NCBI GenBank assembly: GCA_029552825.1
Contig: JAKPDL010000151.1
Coordinates: 23,988-87,987 of the forward strand
Reading direction: 5' to 3'
Source of the DNA: Bacteroidota bacterium
GTDB taxonomy: Bacteria; Bacteroidota; Bacteroidia; Bacteroidales; VadinHA17
Length of the DNA stretch: 64,000 nucleotides
The translations under genes were made by a program, and so were the position numbers. Below, one piece after another: positions 36,793 through 44,790 of this stretch (the first letter of the stretch is position 1; each line of letters opens with the position of its first letter). Under the pieces are notes generated by a model. The model did no database searches, had not been told where the DNA came from, and saw only the letters and a program-made list of their open reading frames with translations.

Positions 36793-37551
36793 CTATTTGT
36801 TATGGTTCTTGTTGTATTCCTTCAGGTATTCATCAAGAGCCATTGTCATTGACGGGGATTTTGGATTTGGTGCCTGGATGTCGACTCTGAATCCTTCCTG
36901 TTCGAGTGCCATTACTGTGTTTGGTCCGAAAGCTGCAATTTTAATATTTCCCTGCACAAAATCGGGAAAGTTTTCGCGAAGTGATTTTATGCTTGAAGGG
37001 CTGTAAAAAACAATTATGTCATAATCAAGCAAGTCATTTATACTTTCAAAATGATTGCTGATTGTTTTGTAAAATATTCCAATTGTATGTTTAATGTTGT
37101 TTTTCTTAAGCAGTTCAGGTATTTCTGAATTGTGGGGTTCAGGAAGAGGTACCAGGTAATTCTCGTCTTTGTGTTTAATTATTACATCAATGAGGTCCTG
37201 AAATTTTGATTTTCCATGGAAAATTTTGCGTTTGCGGTATACGATATATTTCTGCAAGTAAAATGCAACGTTTTCGGTAATGCAGAAATATTTCATTGTA
37301 TCAGGAACAGCAATGCGAAGTTCATTACATATCCTGAAGAAATGATCAATTGCTGTTTTACATGAAAAAATTATGGCAGTATGATCCAGAATGTTTATCT
37401 TCTGCTGCCTGAAATCCTTTGCAGTAACTCCTTCAATCTGAACGAAAGGCTTAAAATCGACTTTCAGGTTATATTTCTTTGCCAGTTCATGATAAGGAGA
37501 CTTTGGATTCTGCGGATCTGGCTGCGACACTAAAATTTTTTTTATTTTCAA
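36793..37551 (-). CDS. hemD: Uroporphyrinogen-III synthase family protein
   Basis: A 252-residue two-lobed HemD-like protein, which closes hydroxymethylbilane to uroporphyrinogen III in heme and corrinoid synthesis. HemD sequences diverge strongly; recognisable parts are the DHTAIIFSCKTAIDHFF segment, DIIVFYSPSSIKSL and the IAAFGPNTVMALEQEGF segment near the C terminus. The start is TTG (no ATG fits) giving MKIKKILVSQP, the usual N terminus for this phylum. It lies 29 bases after the DUF4271 gene on the same strand, a pairing seen in many Bacteroidota. Confidence 0.87.
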   Translation of the reverse strand: MKIKKILVSQPDPQNPKSPYHELAKKYNLKVDFKPFVQIEGVTAKDFRQQKINILDHTAIIFSCKTAIDHFFRICNELRIAVPDTMKYFCITENVAFYLQKYIVYRKRKIFHGKSKFQDLIDVIIKHKDENYLVPLPEPHNSEIPELLKKNNIKHTIGIFYKTISNHFESINDLLDYDIIVFYSPSSIKSLRENFPDFVQGNIKIAAFGPNTVMALEQEGFRVDIQAPNPKSPSMTMALDEYLKEYNKNHNK

Positions 37552-37580
37552 CCCCTTACAGATTTAGTTTGACATCTGTA

Positions 37581-38645
37581 TCATTGAATATTCTGCAACA
37601 GTTGCTTTAAAAATTTAATAAGTATAGCGACTGGCAGAATTTCCAGCGCACAAAGGTATAAAATTAAATACAAAATTGATGCACTTCTCTTTATAAAAAT
37701 TGTAAAAAGGTTGACTATTCGTATAACGTAGATAAATATCACAATGAAAAATCCTGAATAGATTATTGTTTTCGTATTGAAAAAGTTAGTATAAAGAAGA
37801 ATGATTATTATAAAAAACAGGATTAATCCGGTGCTTCTGTAAAAGCAGGAAATAGCCCTGCCATATTCCATAAAAATTTCTTTTTGTTCACTTATTTCAC
37901 CGGTAAGAAAGGTCACTGATTGTCTGGCAAGTGAGAGAAAAATTGTTGAAATAAAAATTATTATCCATGCAAAGTAACCTTTTATTACACCAGTACCGAT
38001 ATTGAAATATGTGAAGAGCAGATACCCGTAAAGGCTGATGTTTACATATGATATCAGTTCGAGAAGTGTTGATGAAAATCTTAAAGTTTTTGTTGTACCT
38101 GAGTCATGAGCAATCCTGAATGTAAAAAATTTCTTAATTAATTTCATGGAATCTGAAAATGCTCTGCCCAATATTATATAAACCAGCAATGAAATGAGCA
38201 TCACTGGCAGCATCCAGTCAGATTTCAGTGTATCTTTCTCGATTTTGATGCCATCTTTAGCTACTTCAGAAATTTTTATTTCCAGATCTTTTTTAAGCTT
38301 TTGTGACGATTCAATGAAGGAATAAGGGAAGCAAATATTTGGCCCTTCTGATGTAATAGACTCATAATCAGATAAATAATAGTTTATTATATCAGAAGTT
38401 TTTTTATTAGTGAAATCAGTACTTAATTTTTTGTTTTCAATAGAAGTGTCGATTTTCTCCTTGTTTTGTGCTTTTACATCTTGATGAATTTTGGAAATGA
38501 CTTTTTTTACTGTAGTGTCGGGTGATATTGTTTTTACTGTATCTGCATTTTTTCTGGAAAGGGTATCCTGTTTCTGTCCGGTGAGGTAGGTTCCATCGGC
38601 CTGTTTAAGTTTTAGTGTATCCTGAGGTACCATTTTTACCGGCAT
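37581..38645 (-). CDS. DUF4271 family integral membrane protein
   Basis: A 354-residue protein. The first roughly 140 residues are soluble, charged and rich in Lys, Thr and Asp with an apparently disordered part; the rest contains about six transmembrane helices (for example MLPVMLISLLVYIILGRAF, LELISYVNISLYGYLLF, IILFFIIIILLYTNFF). The family DUF4271 is found next to hemD in this phylum and has no known function. The start ATG is followed by no signal peptide. It lies 39 bases downstream of deoC. Confidence 0.8.
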   Translation of the reverse strand: MPVKMVPQDTLKLKQADGTYLTGQKQDTLSRKNADTVKTISPDTTVKKVISKIHQDVKAQNKEKIDTSIENKKLSTDFTNKKTSDIINYYLSDYESITSEGPNICFPYSFIESSQKLKKDLEIKISEVAKDGIKIEKDTLKSDWMLPVMLISLLVYIILGRAFSDSMKLIKKFFTFRIAHDSGTTKTLRFSSTLLELISYVNISLYGYLLFTYFNIGTGVIKGYFAWIIIFISTIFLSLARQSVTFLTGEISEQKEIFMEYGRAISCFYRSTGLILFFIIIILLYTNFFNTKTIIYSGFFIVIFIYVIRIVNLFTIFIKRSASILYLILYLCALEILPVAILIKFLKQLLQNIQ

Positions 38646-38684
38646 TATTAAATAATTTTCACCGGCTTTTATGAGTTGCCGGCT

Positions 38685-39557
38685 TCAGAAATAATCTACT
38701 CTTGAGCCAATTATTTCTGAAAGGACATCATTGGCTAGACGGCTTGATCCTATGCGGAAAAGTGAAGGATTCATCCACTCTGCACCGAGATTATGTTTAA
38801 CAATATTGTAATACACGATGGCATCCTTGGATGATGCTATACCTCCTGAAGGCTTAATCCCAACACGTATGCCCGTTTCATTATAAAATACAGAAATGGC
38901 GCGGCAGATTACAAAAACGGATTCTGGTGTAGCAGAGACACTTGTTTTACCGGTTGAAGTCTTGATAAAATCTGCCCCGGCATCCATCGCAATCATCGAA
39001 GCGTTAAATATCTGCTCAATGTTGTGAAGGAGTCCGGATTCGATAATCACTTTGAGGTAAGCCTTCCCTATGTTACTTTTGATTTCTCTGATTTCATCTG
39101 CAACTGTCTGATAGTCATTGCCGAGGAAAGCTCCCACATTGAAAATAAAGTCTATTTCATCAGCTCCGGCATCTACGGCCATCTTACATTCGGCTACTTT
39201 GATACTTCTGAATGTTTGTGATGCTGGAAATCCTCCGGCAACAGCGGCTATTTTTACATTTCTTGCGGTAAGCTTTTCTTTTACCAGGGGTACGAAATTC
39301 GGATAAACACATATTGCAGCAACAGAAGGAATATTGGAATATCTTGCATTAAAGCTGTTTATTTTTCCGGTGAGTTGTAATATGCTGCTTTTATTATCAG
39401 TAGTGTTGAGGCTTGTCTGGTCAATTACACTGAGAATCTCCATCAGTGTTTTTCTGTCGGGGGCTCCAGAAATTCCTGAATATACCTTTTTCAACCCCTT
39501 TTTGATTTCTCCTTCAGAAGGACACGATTTAAAAAGTTTTTCATACAGTTTTGTCAT
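38685..39557 (-). CDS. deoC: Deoxyribose-phosphate aldolase
   Basis: A 290-residue class I aldolase that splits 2-deoxyribose 5-phosphate to glyceraldehyde 3-phosphate and acetaldehyde in deoxynucleoside catabolism. The Schiff-base Lys lies in DAGADFIKTSTGK; GADEIDFIFNVGAF and KVIIESGLL are other conserved blocks. The N-terminal 60 residues extend beyond the E. coli enzyme, as in other Bacteroidota. Cytosolic. Confidence 0.95.
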   Translation of the reverse strand: MTKLYEKLFKSCPSEGEIKKGLKKVYSGISGAPDRKTLMEILSVIDQTSLNTTDNKSSILQLTGKINSFNARYSNIPSVAAICVYPNFVPLVKEKLTARNVKIAAVAGGFPASQTFRSIKVAECKMAVDAGADEIDFIFNVGAFLGNDYQTVADEIREIKSNIGKAYLKVIIESGLLHNIEQIFNASMIAMDAGADFIKTSTGKTSVSATPESVFVICRAISVFYNETGIRVGIKPSGGIASSKDAIVYYNIVKHNLGAEWMNPSLFRIGSSRLANDVLSEIIGSRVDYF

Positions 39558-39657
39558 AAGGCATCTGATTTAAAATAAGTTAGATATTATTCAACGATTA
39601 AAAAGCCTGATGGCAATATATAATGTTTTTCTGATTTATTATGTTGTATCTGAAAAT

Positions 39658-41064
39658 TTATGATTTTCTGTTAAGGCTTTTGTTCCTTGCCAGTGAAGCA
39701 AAAATACCGATTATGGAAAGAACAGAAAAAATCATAAAGCCTGTTCTCATACCTGCCATAAGTCCTTTGTAGGTGGATGGCAAAATTTGTTGTTTTCCTA
39801 TAAATAATGCTAGTAGCATCATTGCAATACCCATACTTGTCATCTGGCCTATCATTCTCATTGTGCCGACAGTTGCAGAGGCAACACCCAGATATTTTTT
39901 TTCGACTGAACTCATAATTGCATTTGAATTGGGTGATGAAAAAAAAGCAAATCCCGTACCTGTTATCCCGAGAAGGATAATTATTAAGAAAAGAGGTGTG
40001 TTATCCCGTAAAAAACAAAGAGATACAAGACTTATTGCGGTAATAGCCATACCAATGGAAGCAATAACTCCTGGATTTTTCCTGTCGGATAGTTTACCTG
40101 CAGCTGGTGAAAGAATCATCATGGCAAGTGGTTGAGCGATCATGATAAATCCCGCACTTCTTGCATCCAGATTTTGAATATACTGAAGATAAAGACTCAT
40201 GAAAAACCCTATTGCAGAAGTTGCAGCGTAATGTATCAGAGCTGCAATCCCTGAAAATGTAAGGACTCTGTTATGCAAAAAGAGTTTTATATCGAAAACA
40301 GGATAGTTTACAGATTTTTCAAAAAGAATGAACACAATGCCCACTAAAATTCCTGAAGAAAGACAGATCCAGCTACAAAAAGAAGGAAGCTTTGAAAAAC
40401 CGTACATGAAAAGGGCAAGAGAGATCCCGTATAAAATTGAACCTTTCCAATCAAATTTTTCACCACTTGCTTCAGCCCAGTCGGTTTTAATTTTTCTTGA
40501 GATTAAAATCTGGGCGATTATACCAATCGGAACAAGAAAAATGAAAATACTTCTCCACCCGAATTCTTTTGTTAAGAAGCCTCCTATTATAGGGCCTGCT
40601 GACAGACCGAGGTAAACAGCTGTGATATTTATTCCCATTGCCTTTCCCCTTTCGCCCGGGGGAAAAACTGATGTTATGATTGCCAGACTTGTACCGAAAA
40701 ACATTGCACCGGAGAGACCCTGAAAGATTCTCATAATAATCAGGGAGTGGAAATCCCTGCAAAAGATTATGAAAAATGTTGAAAGAGTAAATAAAAAGAT
40801 GCCAGCTCTGAAAATTTTTATTCTTCCCCGGATATCTGCAAGCTTACCCATTGGTAGCAGAAAAATAGCGGAAGTAAGTATAAAACTGCTGGCTATCCAT
40901 CCCAATTCCACAGCATTTGTATTCAGATCCTTTTCTATAGCCGGAAGAGCTAGATTTATTGCAGAACCAAGAAAAGGATTGAGAAATGAAGCAAATGTTG
41001 CTACCAGAAGAACCGATTTTTGAAGTGATTTATCCTCAGGAATGCCTGGCTCTCTTTTGGTCAT
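39658..41064 (-). CDS. MFS transporter, drug/H+ antiporter type
   Basis: A 468-residue membrane protein with about 14 hydrophobic helices, the number of the DHA2 group of drug efflux pumps. The family motif between helices 2 and 3 appears as GKLADIRGRIKIFRAG, and motif C-like GPIIGGFL follows. The substrate is unknown. Its ATG directly follows the TAA of dtd (TAAATG), so it is the second gene of a dtd operon, an odd coupling without clear logic. Confidence 0.88.
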   Translation of the reverse strand: MTKREPGIPEDKSLQKSVLLVATFASFLNPFLGSAINLALPAIEKDLNTNAVELGWIASSFILTSAIFLLPMGKLADIRGRIKIFRAGIFLFTLSTFFIIFCRDFHSLIIMRIFQGLSGAMFFGTSLAIITSVFPPGERGKAMGINITAVYLGLSAGPIIGGFLTKEFGWRSIFIFLVPIGIIAQILISRKIKTDWAEASGEKFDWKGSILYGISLALFMYGFSKLPSFCSWICLSSGILVGIVFILFEKSVNYPVFDIKLFLHNRVLTFSGIAALIHYAATSAIGFFMSLYLQYIQNLDARSAGFIMIAQPLAMMILSPAAGKLSDRKNPGVIASIGMAITAISLVSLCFLRDNTPLFLIIILLGITGTGFAFFSSPNSNAIMSSVEKKYLGVASATVGTMRMIGQMTSMGIAMMLLALFIGKQQILPSTYKGLMAGMRTGFMIFSVLSIIGIFASLARNKSLNRKS

Positions 41065-41520
41065 TTAGAAATCTTTGTTTTTTGTGTCAATAATTATTGT
41101 AACGGGGCCATCGTTTATAAGTTCAACATCCATCATTGCACCAAATTTTCCTGAAGCTGTTTTTCTACCCAGCCGTTCGGAAAGAGCTTCAATAAATTTT
41201 TCATACAAAGGCATTGCTTTATCAGGATGGGCTGCCCTTATGTATGAAGGTCTGTTTCCCTTTTTTGTCAGTGCATGAAGAGTAAACTGGCTGACTACCA
41301 GTATATTACCTCCTGTTTCTTTCACTGAAAGATTCATTACGCCTTCATTGTCGTTGAATATACGGAGGTTAACTATTTTATTGCTCAGCCATTCAATATC
41401 TTCTTCTGTGTCTGCATCTTCAAAGCCTGCGAGTACGAGCAGACCGGGCCCGATCTGTGAAATCAACTCACCATCCACTGTAACTGAAGACCTTTTGACT
41501 CTTTGTATTACAACTCTCAT
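41065..41520 (-). CDS. dtd: D-aminoacyl-tRNA deacylase
   Basis: A 151-residue DTD that releases D-amino acids, and Gly from tRNA-Ala, from mischarged tRNAs. It has the start MRVVIQRVKRSSV, the SQFTLHA motif (SQxT) and a C-terminal GxPVT-type motif reading NDGPVT, which together form the chiral proofreading site. Full length. It is the first gene of a two-gene unit with the MFS transporter; its stop and that gene's start touch. Confidence 0.96.
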   Translation of the reverse strand: MRVVIQRVKRSSVTVDGELISQIGPGLLVLAGFEDADTEEDIEWLSNKIVNLRIFNDNEGVMNLSVKETGGNILVVSQFTLHALTKKGNRPSYIRAAHPDKAMPLYEKFIEALSERLGRKTASGKFGAMMDVELINDGPVTIIIDTKNKDF

Positions 41521-41542
41521 TTATAAGCAAATTTTACAGAGC

Positions 41543-41550
41543 CAAATATA
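41543..41550 (-). promoter_or_regulatory. Probable -7 promoter element for dtd
   Basis: Reads TATATTTG on the minus strand (TAnnTTTG), 22 bases ahead of the dtd ATG; predicted leader about 17 bases. It lies in a 61-base gap, so there is little room for anything else. Confidence 0.42.
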
Positions 41551-41581
41551 AAAACATGTTTAAAAAATGAGGATTAACTTC

Positions 41582-43183
41582 TTATTTGCTTTTTATTGTG
41601 ATGAAAATCTCTTCACCCGGAATCAGTTTTAAAGGCATGCCTTCAATAAGTTCCCTGCCGGAGAATTTTTTCATCTTATTACCGGGCTTGAAAAACACTT
41701 TATATACTTTGTCATATTCAGGGATAAACCACTGTTGAAACTGGTTAATTCTTGGATAGTCTACCGGGAGATGCATTTTTTCTTTATACCTTGGGATGCC
41801 GAATTGCAATTTACCTTCCCATACGTTTTCACAACTCGCTGCAATTATAAGTTGGCCAGATTCATATACAGCGCCAATTTTCAGTTTTTCGTCCCAATGG
41901 TCAGGGATTATTCCCTGTGTTTTCCAGAGGCAATACATAATTGTTGTTCTAGCAAAATTACCGTCGCCGTGCCAGCCTTCTATAATGCCATCAGGTTTCT
42001 GGTAATTCCACATAATCCTGATTTCGCTGTCAATCCATTTTTTCAGTTTGGGCAATGGAATTCTGTTGTACAGATTAAGTGCACCTTCGATGGCATCAGC
42101 ATATCCGTCACATCCACCATTTTCCCAGTTGAAATTCCTGTAATTATCGTATAGAATATCAAGTGCTTTAATTACAGCTTCTCTGTATTCTGGAACGGAA
42201 TCAATATCCGCAATAAAATAATACGCATTGAGAGTATATCCAAAGGTGTCGGCAATACCATCAGATATTATCTCGCCTGTTTGAGGGTTTATTTCGTTGT
42301 AAAATAAACCATCTTCATTTCTTCCGACTTCAAGTATTCTATTGAGCATAATATGCAAGTTTTTTCGCCATTGTGCTCTTTTTTCCGGCCATACATAGTA
42401 AGCTGCAAGGTAGGCTTCGCAAAGCCCAGATAAAATTTCACAGCCGTGATCCCTAATGCGAATATGGTCATAATGTTGTGTGATAAGATTTTCATCACTC
42501 AGGTAATAGTCTGCAATCTCGGCAGCCCATTCAAGGTATTTCCGGTTACCGGTAAACCAGTACATTCTCGAAAGAGTCTGCAATAGATCCCCGTTGACCT
42601 CAACAACTGCATTCCTTCCAAAAGAACTTCCCTTTAGTTCTTTAACCACTGTTGCAATTTTCTGGAAATCCTCCAGTATTTCAAGCATCCTGTCACTCCA
42701 TATACTTTTTCCCAGCCATTCGGTAATAGGTATGAGTCCGTCTTTCATGTATTCAGCAGATCCAAATATTATTTGTGAAGTATCAATTGCCTCGTTTCTG
42801 AAACCTTTCCTGGAAAACGAATATGTATCGGGCAGTTTTCCGATCCTTGACGTTAGTTTTCTTTCATTTTCAAGCATTTTTACTGCAGCAGTATTGAAAA
42901 AATCGGGCATTAGCAACGATGACGTAAGAACCATAAAGGGATAATTATCTGCTGCTGCATCCCATGCATTCCAGTAGTCTATGCTTTCTCTTAAATTGCG
43001 TGGAATTAGGCCACTTTCAGGATCAGCATGACGACTCCATGCATTAACATAAGCTATGCAACGGTTAAAGCCTTCATTTGAAAGAATACTATTGTCTGAA
43101 GCTTCTTTGAAAACCGAATTATCAGATTTTTTACAGGACAATAAAGAGATAGCGATAATCAGAAAAACAGTTAAACGTACCAT
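41582..43183 (-). CDS. Lipoprotein with (alpha/alpha)6-barrel glycosidase-like body
   Basis: A 533-residue lipoprotein (lipobox LLSC, Cys17). The body has repeated helical hairpins with aromatic-rich turns (RESIDYWNAWDAAADNYPFM, YWFTGNRKYLEWAAEIADYYL, NGGCDGYADAIEGALNLYNRIP), the pattern of six-hairpin glycosidases or epimerases, ending in a beta-rich C-terminal domain of about 120 residues. Acidic residues near DNYPFM and GGCDGYADAIE could be catalytic. I cannot place it in a GH family. An exported polysaccharide- or glycan-active role is inferred. The ATG at 43183 starts the signal peptide and lies 39 bases after the probable -7 element. Confidence 0.75.
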   Translation of the reverse strand: MVRLTVFLIIAISLLSCKKSDNSVFKEASDNSILSNEGFNRCIAYVNAWSRHADPESGLIPRNLRESIDYWNAWDAAADNYPFMVLTSSLLMPDFFNTAAVKMLENERKLTSRIGKLPDTYSFSRKGFRNEAIDTSQIIFGSAEYMKDGLIPITEWLGKSIWSDRMLEILEDFQKIATVVKELKGSSFGRNAVVEVNGDLLQTLSRMYWFTGNRKYLEWAAEIADYYLSDENLITQHYDHIRIRDHGCEILSGLCEAYLAAYYVWPEKRAQWRKNLHIMLNRILEVGRNEDGLFYNEINPQTGEIISDGIADTFGYTLNAYYFIADIDSVPEYREAVIKALDILYDNYRNFNWENGGCDGYADAIEGALNLYNRIPLPKLKKWIDSEIRIMWNYQKPDGIIEGWHGDGNFARTTIMYCLWKTQGIIPDHWDEKLKIGAVYESGQLIIAASCENVWEGKLQFGIPRYKEKMHLPVDYPRINQFQQWFIPEYDKVYKVFFKPGNKMKKFSGRELIEGMPLKLIPGEEIFITIKSK

Positions 43184-43221
43184 GGTTAAATTTGATATTG
43201 GAATTTGGAAAATATCATGAG

Positions 43222-43229
43222 CAAACTTA
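43222..43229 (-). promoter_or_regulatory. Probable -7 promoter element for the six-hairpin lipoprotein gene
   Basis: Reads TAAGTTTG on the minus strand (TAnnTTTG), 39 bases ahead of the chosen ATG at 43183; this supports that start over one at 43297, which would lie upstream of the promoter. Confidence 0.42.
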
Positions 43230-43284
43230 ATGATAATAATAAAATAATTTTGTGGAATTTCAGAAAGAGTGTAGACTTTTCCGG

Positions 43285-43292
43285 TATATTTG
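43285..43292 (+). promoter_or_regulatory. Probable -7 promoter element for mntP
   Basis: TATATTTG matches TAnnTTTG and ends 16 bases before the chosen ATG at 43309, leaving a leader of about 10 bases. That is too short for a yybP-ykoY manganese riboswitch. Confidence 0.42.
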
Positions 43293-43308
43293 TCCAATTT
43301 TTTTTGTG

Positions 43309-43872
43309 ATGGATTTTGTTACAATTCTTTTAATTGCTCTCGGTTTGTCATTTGACACATTTGCTGCATCAGTGGTTTTCGGTATAACATGCAGCAGGAT
43401 TGTTTTTGCTCAGGCAATAAGGGTGGCAATTGTAATGGCATTGTTTCAGGGAGGGCTAACCGTAACGGGATATTTTGCAGGGACAGTGGTTAGTGGACCT
43501 TTGAAATTACTGGATCACTGGATTGCTTTAATACTTTTACTTGTTATTGGCATTAGAATGATTGCCGGAGGTATCCAGAAGAAACAGCATCTTAAACCAA
43601 GGGACTACACACGAACGCCTGAACTTATAGCCATAGCATTAAGTACCAGCATTGATGCAGCTGCGGTAGGTATAAGTTTTGCTTTACTGCAGGCAAGAAT
43701 ATGGTTCTCTGGAGCTGTAATTGCGATTGTTACATTTCTTGCCTCAATGACAGCTATACGAATAGGTAAATCAGCAGGAGAAAAAACTGGAAAATATGCA
43801 GAAATAATGGGTGGAGTTATTCTTATAGGGATAGGAGTTAAAATATTTACTGAACACCTATCAGGTGGATAA
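43309..43872 (+). CDS. mntP: Manganese efflux pump MntP
   Basis: A 187-residue inner-membrane protein with six helices, the usual size. The MntP marks are LGLSFDTFAASVVFG in helix 1 and LSTSIDAAAVGISFAL in helix 4; the two Asp residues in these repeats are needed for Mn(II) export in E. coli. The ATG at 43309 begins MDFVTILLIALG, which matches the family N terminus; a GTG at 43252 would add 19 residues. The 3' end overlaps that of the convergent PHP gene by 12 bases. Confidence 0.93.
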   Translation: MDFVTILLIALGLSFDTFAASVVFGITCSRIVFAQAIRVAIVMALFQGGLTVTGYFAGTVVSGPLKLLDHWIALILLLVIGIRMIAGGIQKKQHLKPRDYTRTPELIAIALSTSIDAAAVGISFALLQARIWFSGAVIAIVTFLASMTAIRIGKSAGEKTGKYAEIMGGVILIGIGVKIFTEHLSGG

Positions 43873-44667
43873 AAGACTGAAATCAGCAGGTATCATATAT
43901 CTTTCCCTTCTGTTGAAAGTACACATCTCAGTATATCCTGCGTCTTTAAGCAACTGGTAAGCTTCACTGAAATATTCACCTATTCGCCCGGGATTATGTG
44001 CATCTGAATTGACACATACGGGTACATTCTCTTTTTTGAATAAATGGAGGAACCTTACATCAGGATAAAATTCCCCTAAAGGTTTGTTTTTTCCGTTTGT
44101 ATTTATCTCCAGTGCTACTTCATGCTTTGCCATAAGATGAGCAAGATGCCTGTAAAGAGGCTCCGGATTTCCCTGATATTTCAGGCCGAAAATCCTTATA
44201 AGGTCACAATGAGCAATAAAATCAAACAGTCCTGATTTAATTGCCTCAAAAACAATTTCAAAGTAATGAACGAAAATATCATTAAACGATTTACCATTAT
44301 AAAAGTCCTCACTGCTGTCAACGGTATTTTCACCTATGAAATGGATTGAACCAATTGCATAATCGATATTCAGGGATGAAATAATATCATTAATTTCCTT
44401 TTCCTTGCCAGGGTAATAATCTATTTCGAAACCTGTTTTGATTTTAATATTATCCAATTGATTTTTCAGACTTGATATGTGGCTGATATAATCGGGAACT
44501 TTCTGCATATCAATGCACCACGTCAGATCTGTTCTGAACAGGTTAAGGTGTTCTGAAAACCCAATTTCTTTAAAGCCCTTTTTAATTGCAGTTGAAATAT
44601 ATTCTTCAGGTTCTGCAGTACCATCGCTGTAATTTGTATAGATGTGATAATCAGTAATATATAGCAT
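43861..44667 (-). CDS. PHP-domain phosphoesterase, histidinol-phosphatase (HisJ)-like
   Basis: A 268-residue PHP-fold protein of the HisJ type. Most metal-binding motifs are present (GFSEH, GFEIDYY, GSIHFI, AHCDLI, NSDAH), but the first motif reads DYHIYTNYSDG: His8 is kept while position 10, normally His in the HxH pair, is Tyr. Histidinol phosphatase activity is therefore uncertain; it may be another phosphoesterase. The ATG at 44667 is chosen because it follows the probable promoter and starts just before the conserved motif; an upstream start at 44712 would overlap the -7 element. No his genes are nearby. Confidence 0.84.
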   Translation of the reverse strand: MLYITDYHIYTNYSDGTAEPEEYISTAIKKGFKEIGFSEHLNLFRTDLTWCIDMQKVPDYISHISSLKNQLDNIKIKTGFEIDYYPGKEKEINDIISSLNIDYAIGSIHFIGENTVDSSEDFYNGKSFNDIFVHYFEIVFEAIKSGLFDFIAHCDLIRIFGLKYQGNPEPLYRHLAHLMAKHEVALEINTNGKNKPLGEFYPDVRFLHLFKKENVPVCVNSDAHNPGRIGEYFSEAYQLLKDAGYTEMCTFNRRERYMIPADFSLLST

Positions 44668-44709
44668 AAATGTTATTTTACAGTTTATTTCTATTGGATA
44701 AATCTGAAG

Positions 44710-44717
44710 CAAATATA
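44710..44717 (-). promoter_or_regulatory. Probable promoter for the PHP gene (-7 with -33-like CTTG)
   Basis: TATATTTG on the minus strand matches TAnnTTTG, and 19 bases further upstream the minus strand has CTTG (44737-44740), one mismatch from the -33 TTTG. This is one of the better-formed promoters in the window. Predicted leader to the ATG at 44667 is about 37 bases. Confidence 0.5.
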
Positions 44718-44790
44718 CACCTCGCTATTTAAACAGCAAGAAATTTGATTATAGTATAAAATAATTTAAATTCAGGCCTTAAAAAACGAG

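Noticed and set aside
43230..43308. Possible yybP-ykoY manganese riboswitch ahead of mntP
   Set aside because: The gap is too short and the probable -7 element leaves a leader of about 10 bases.
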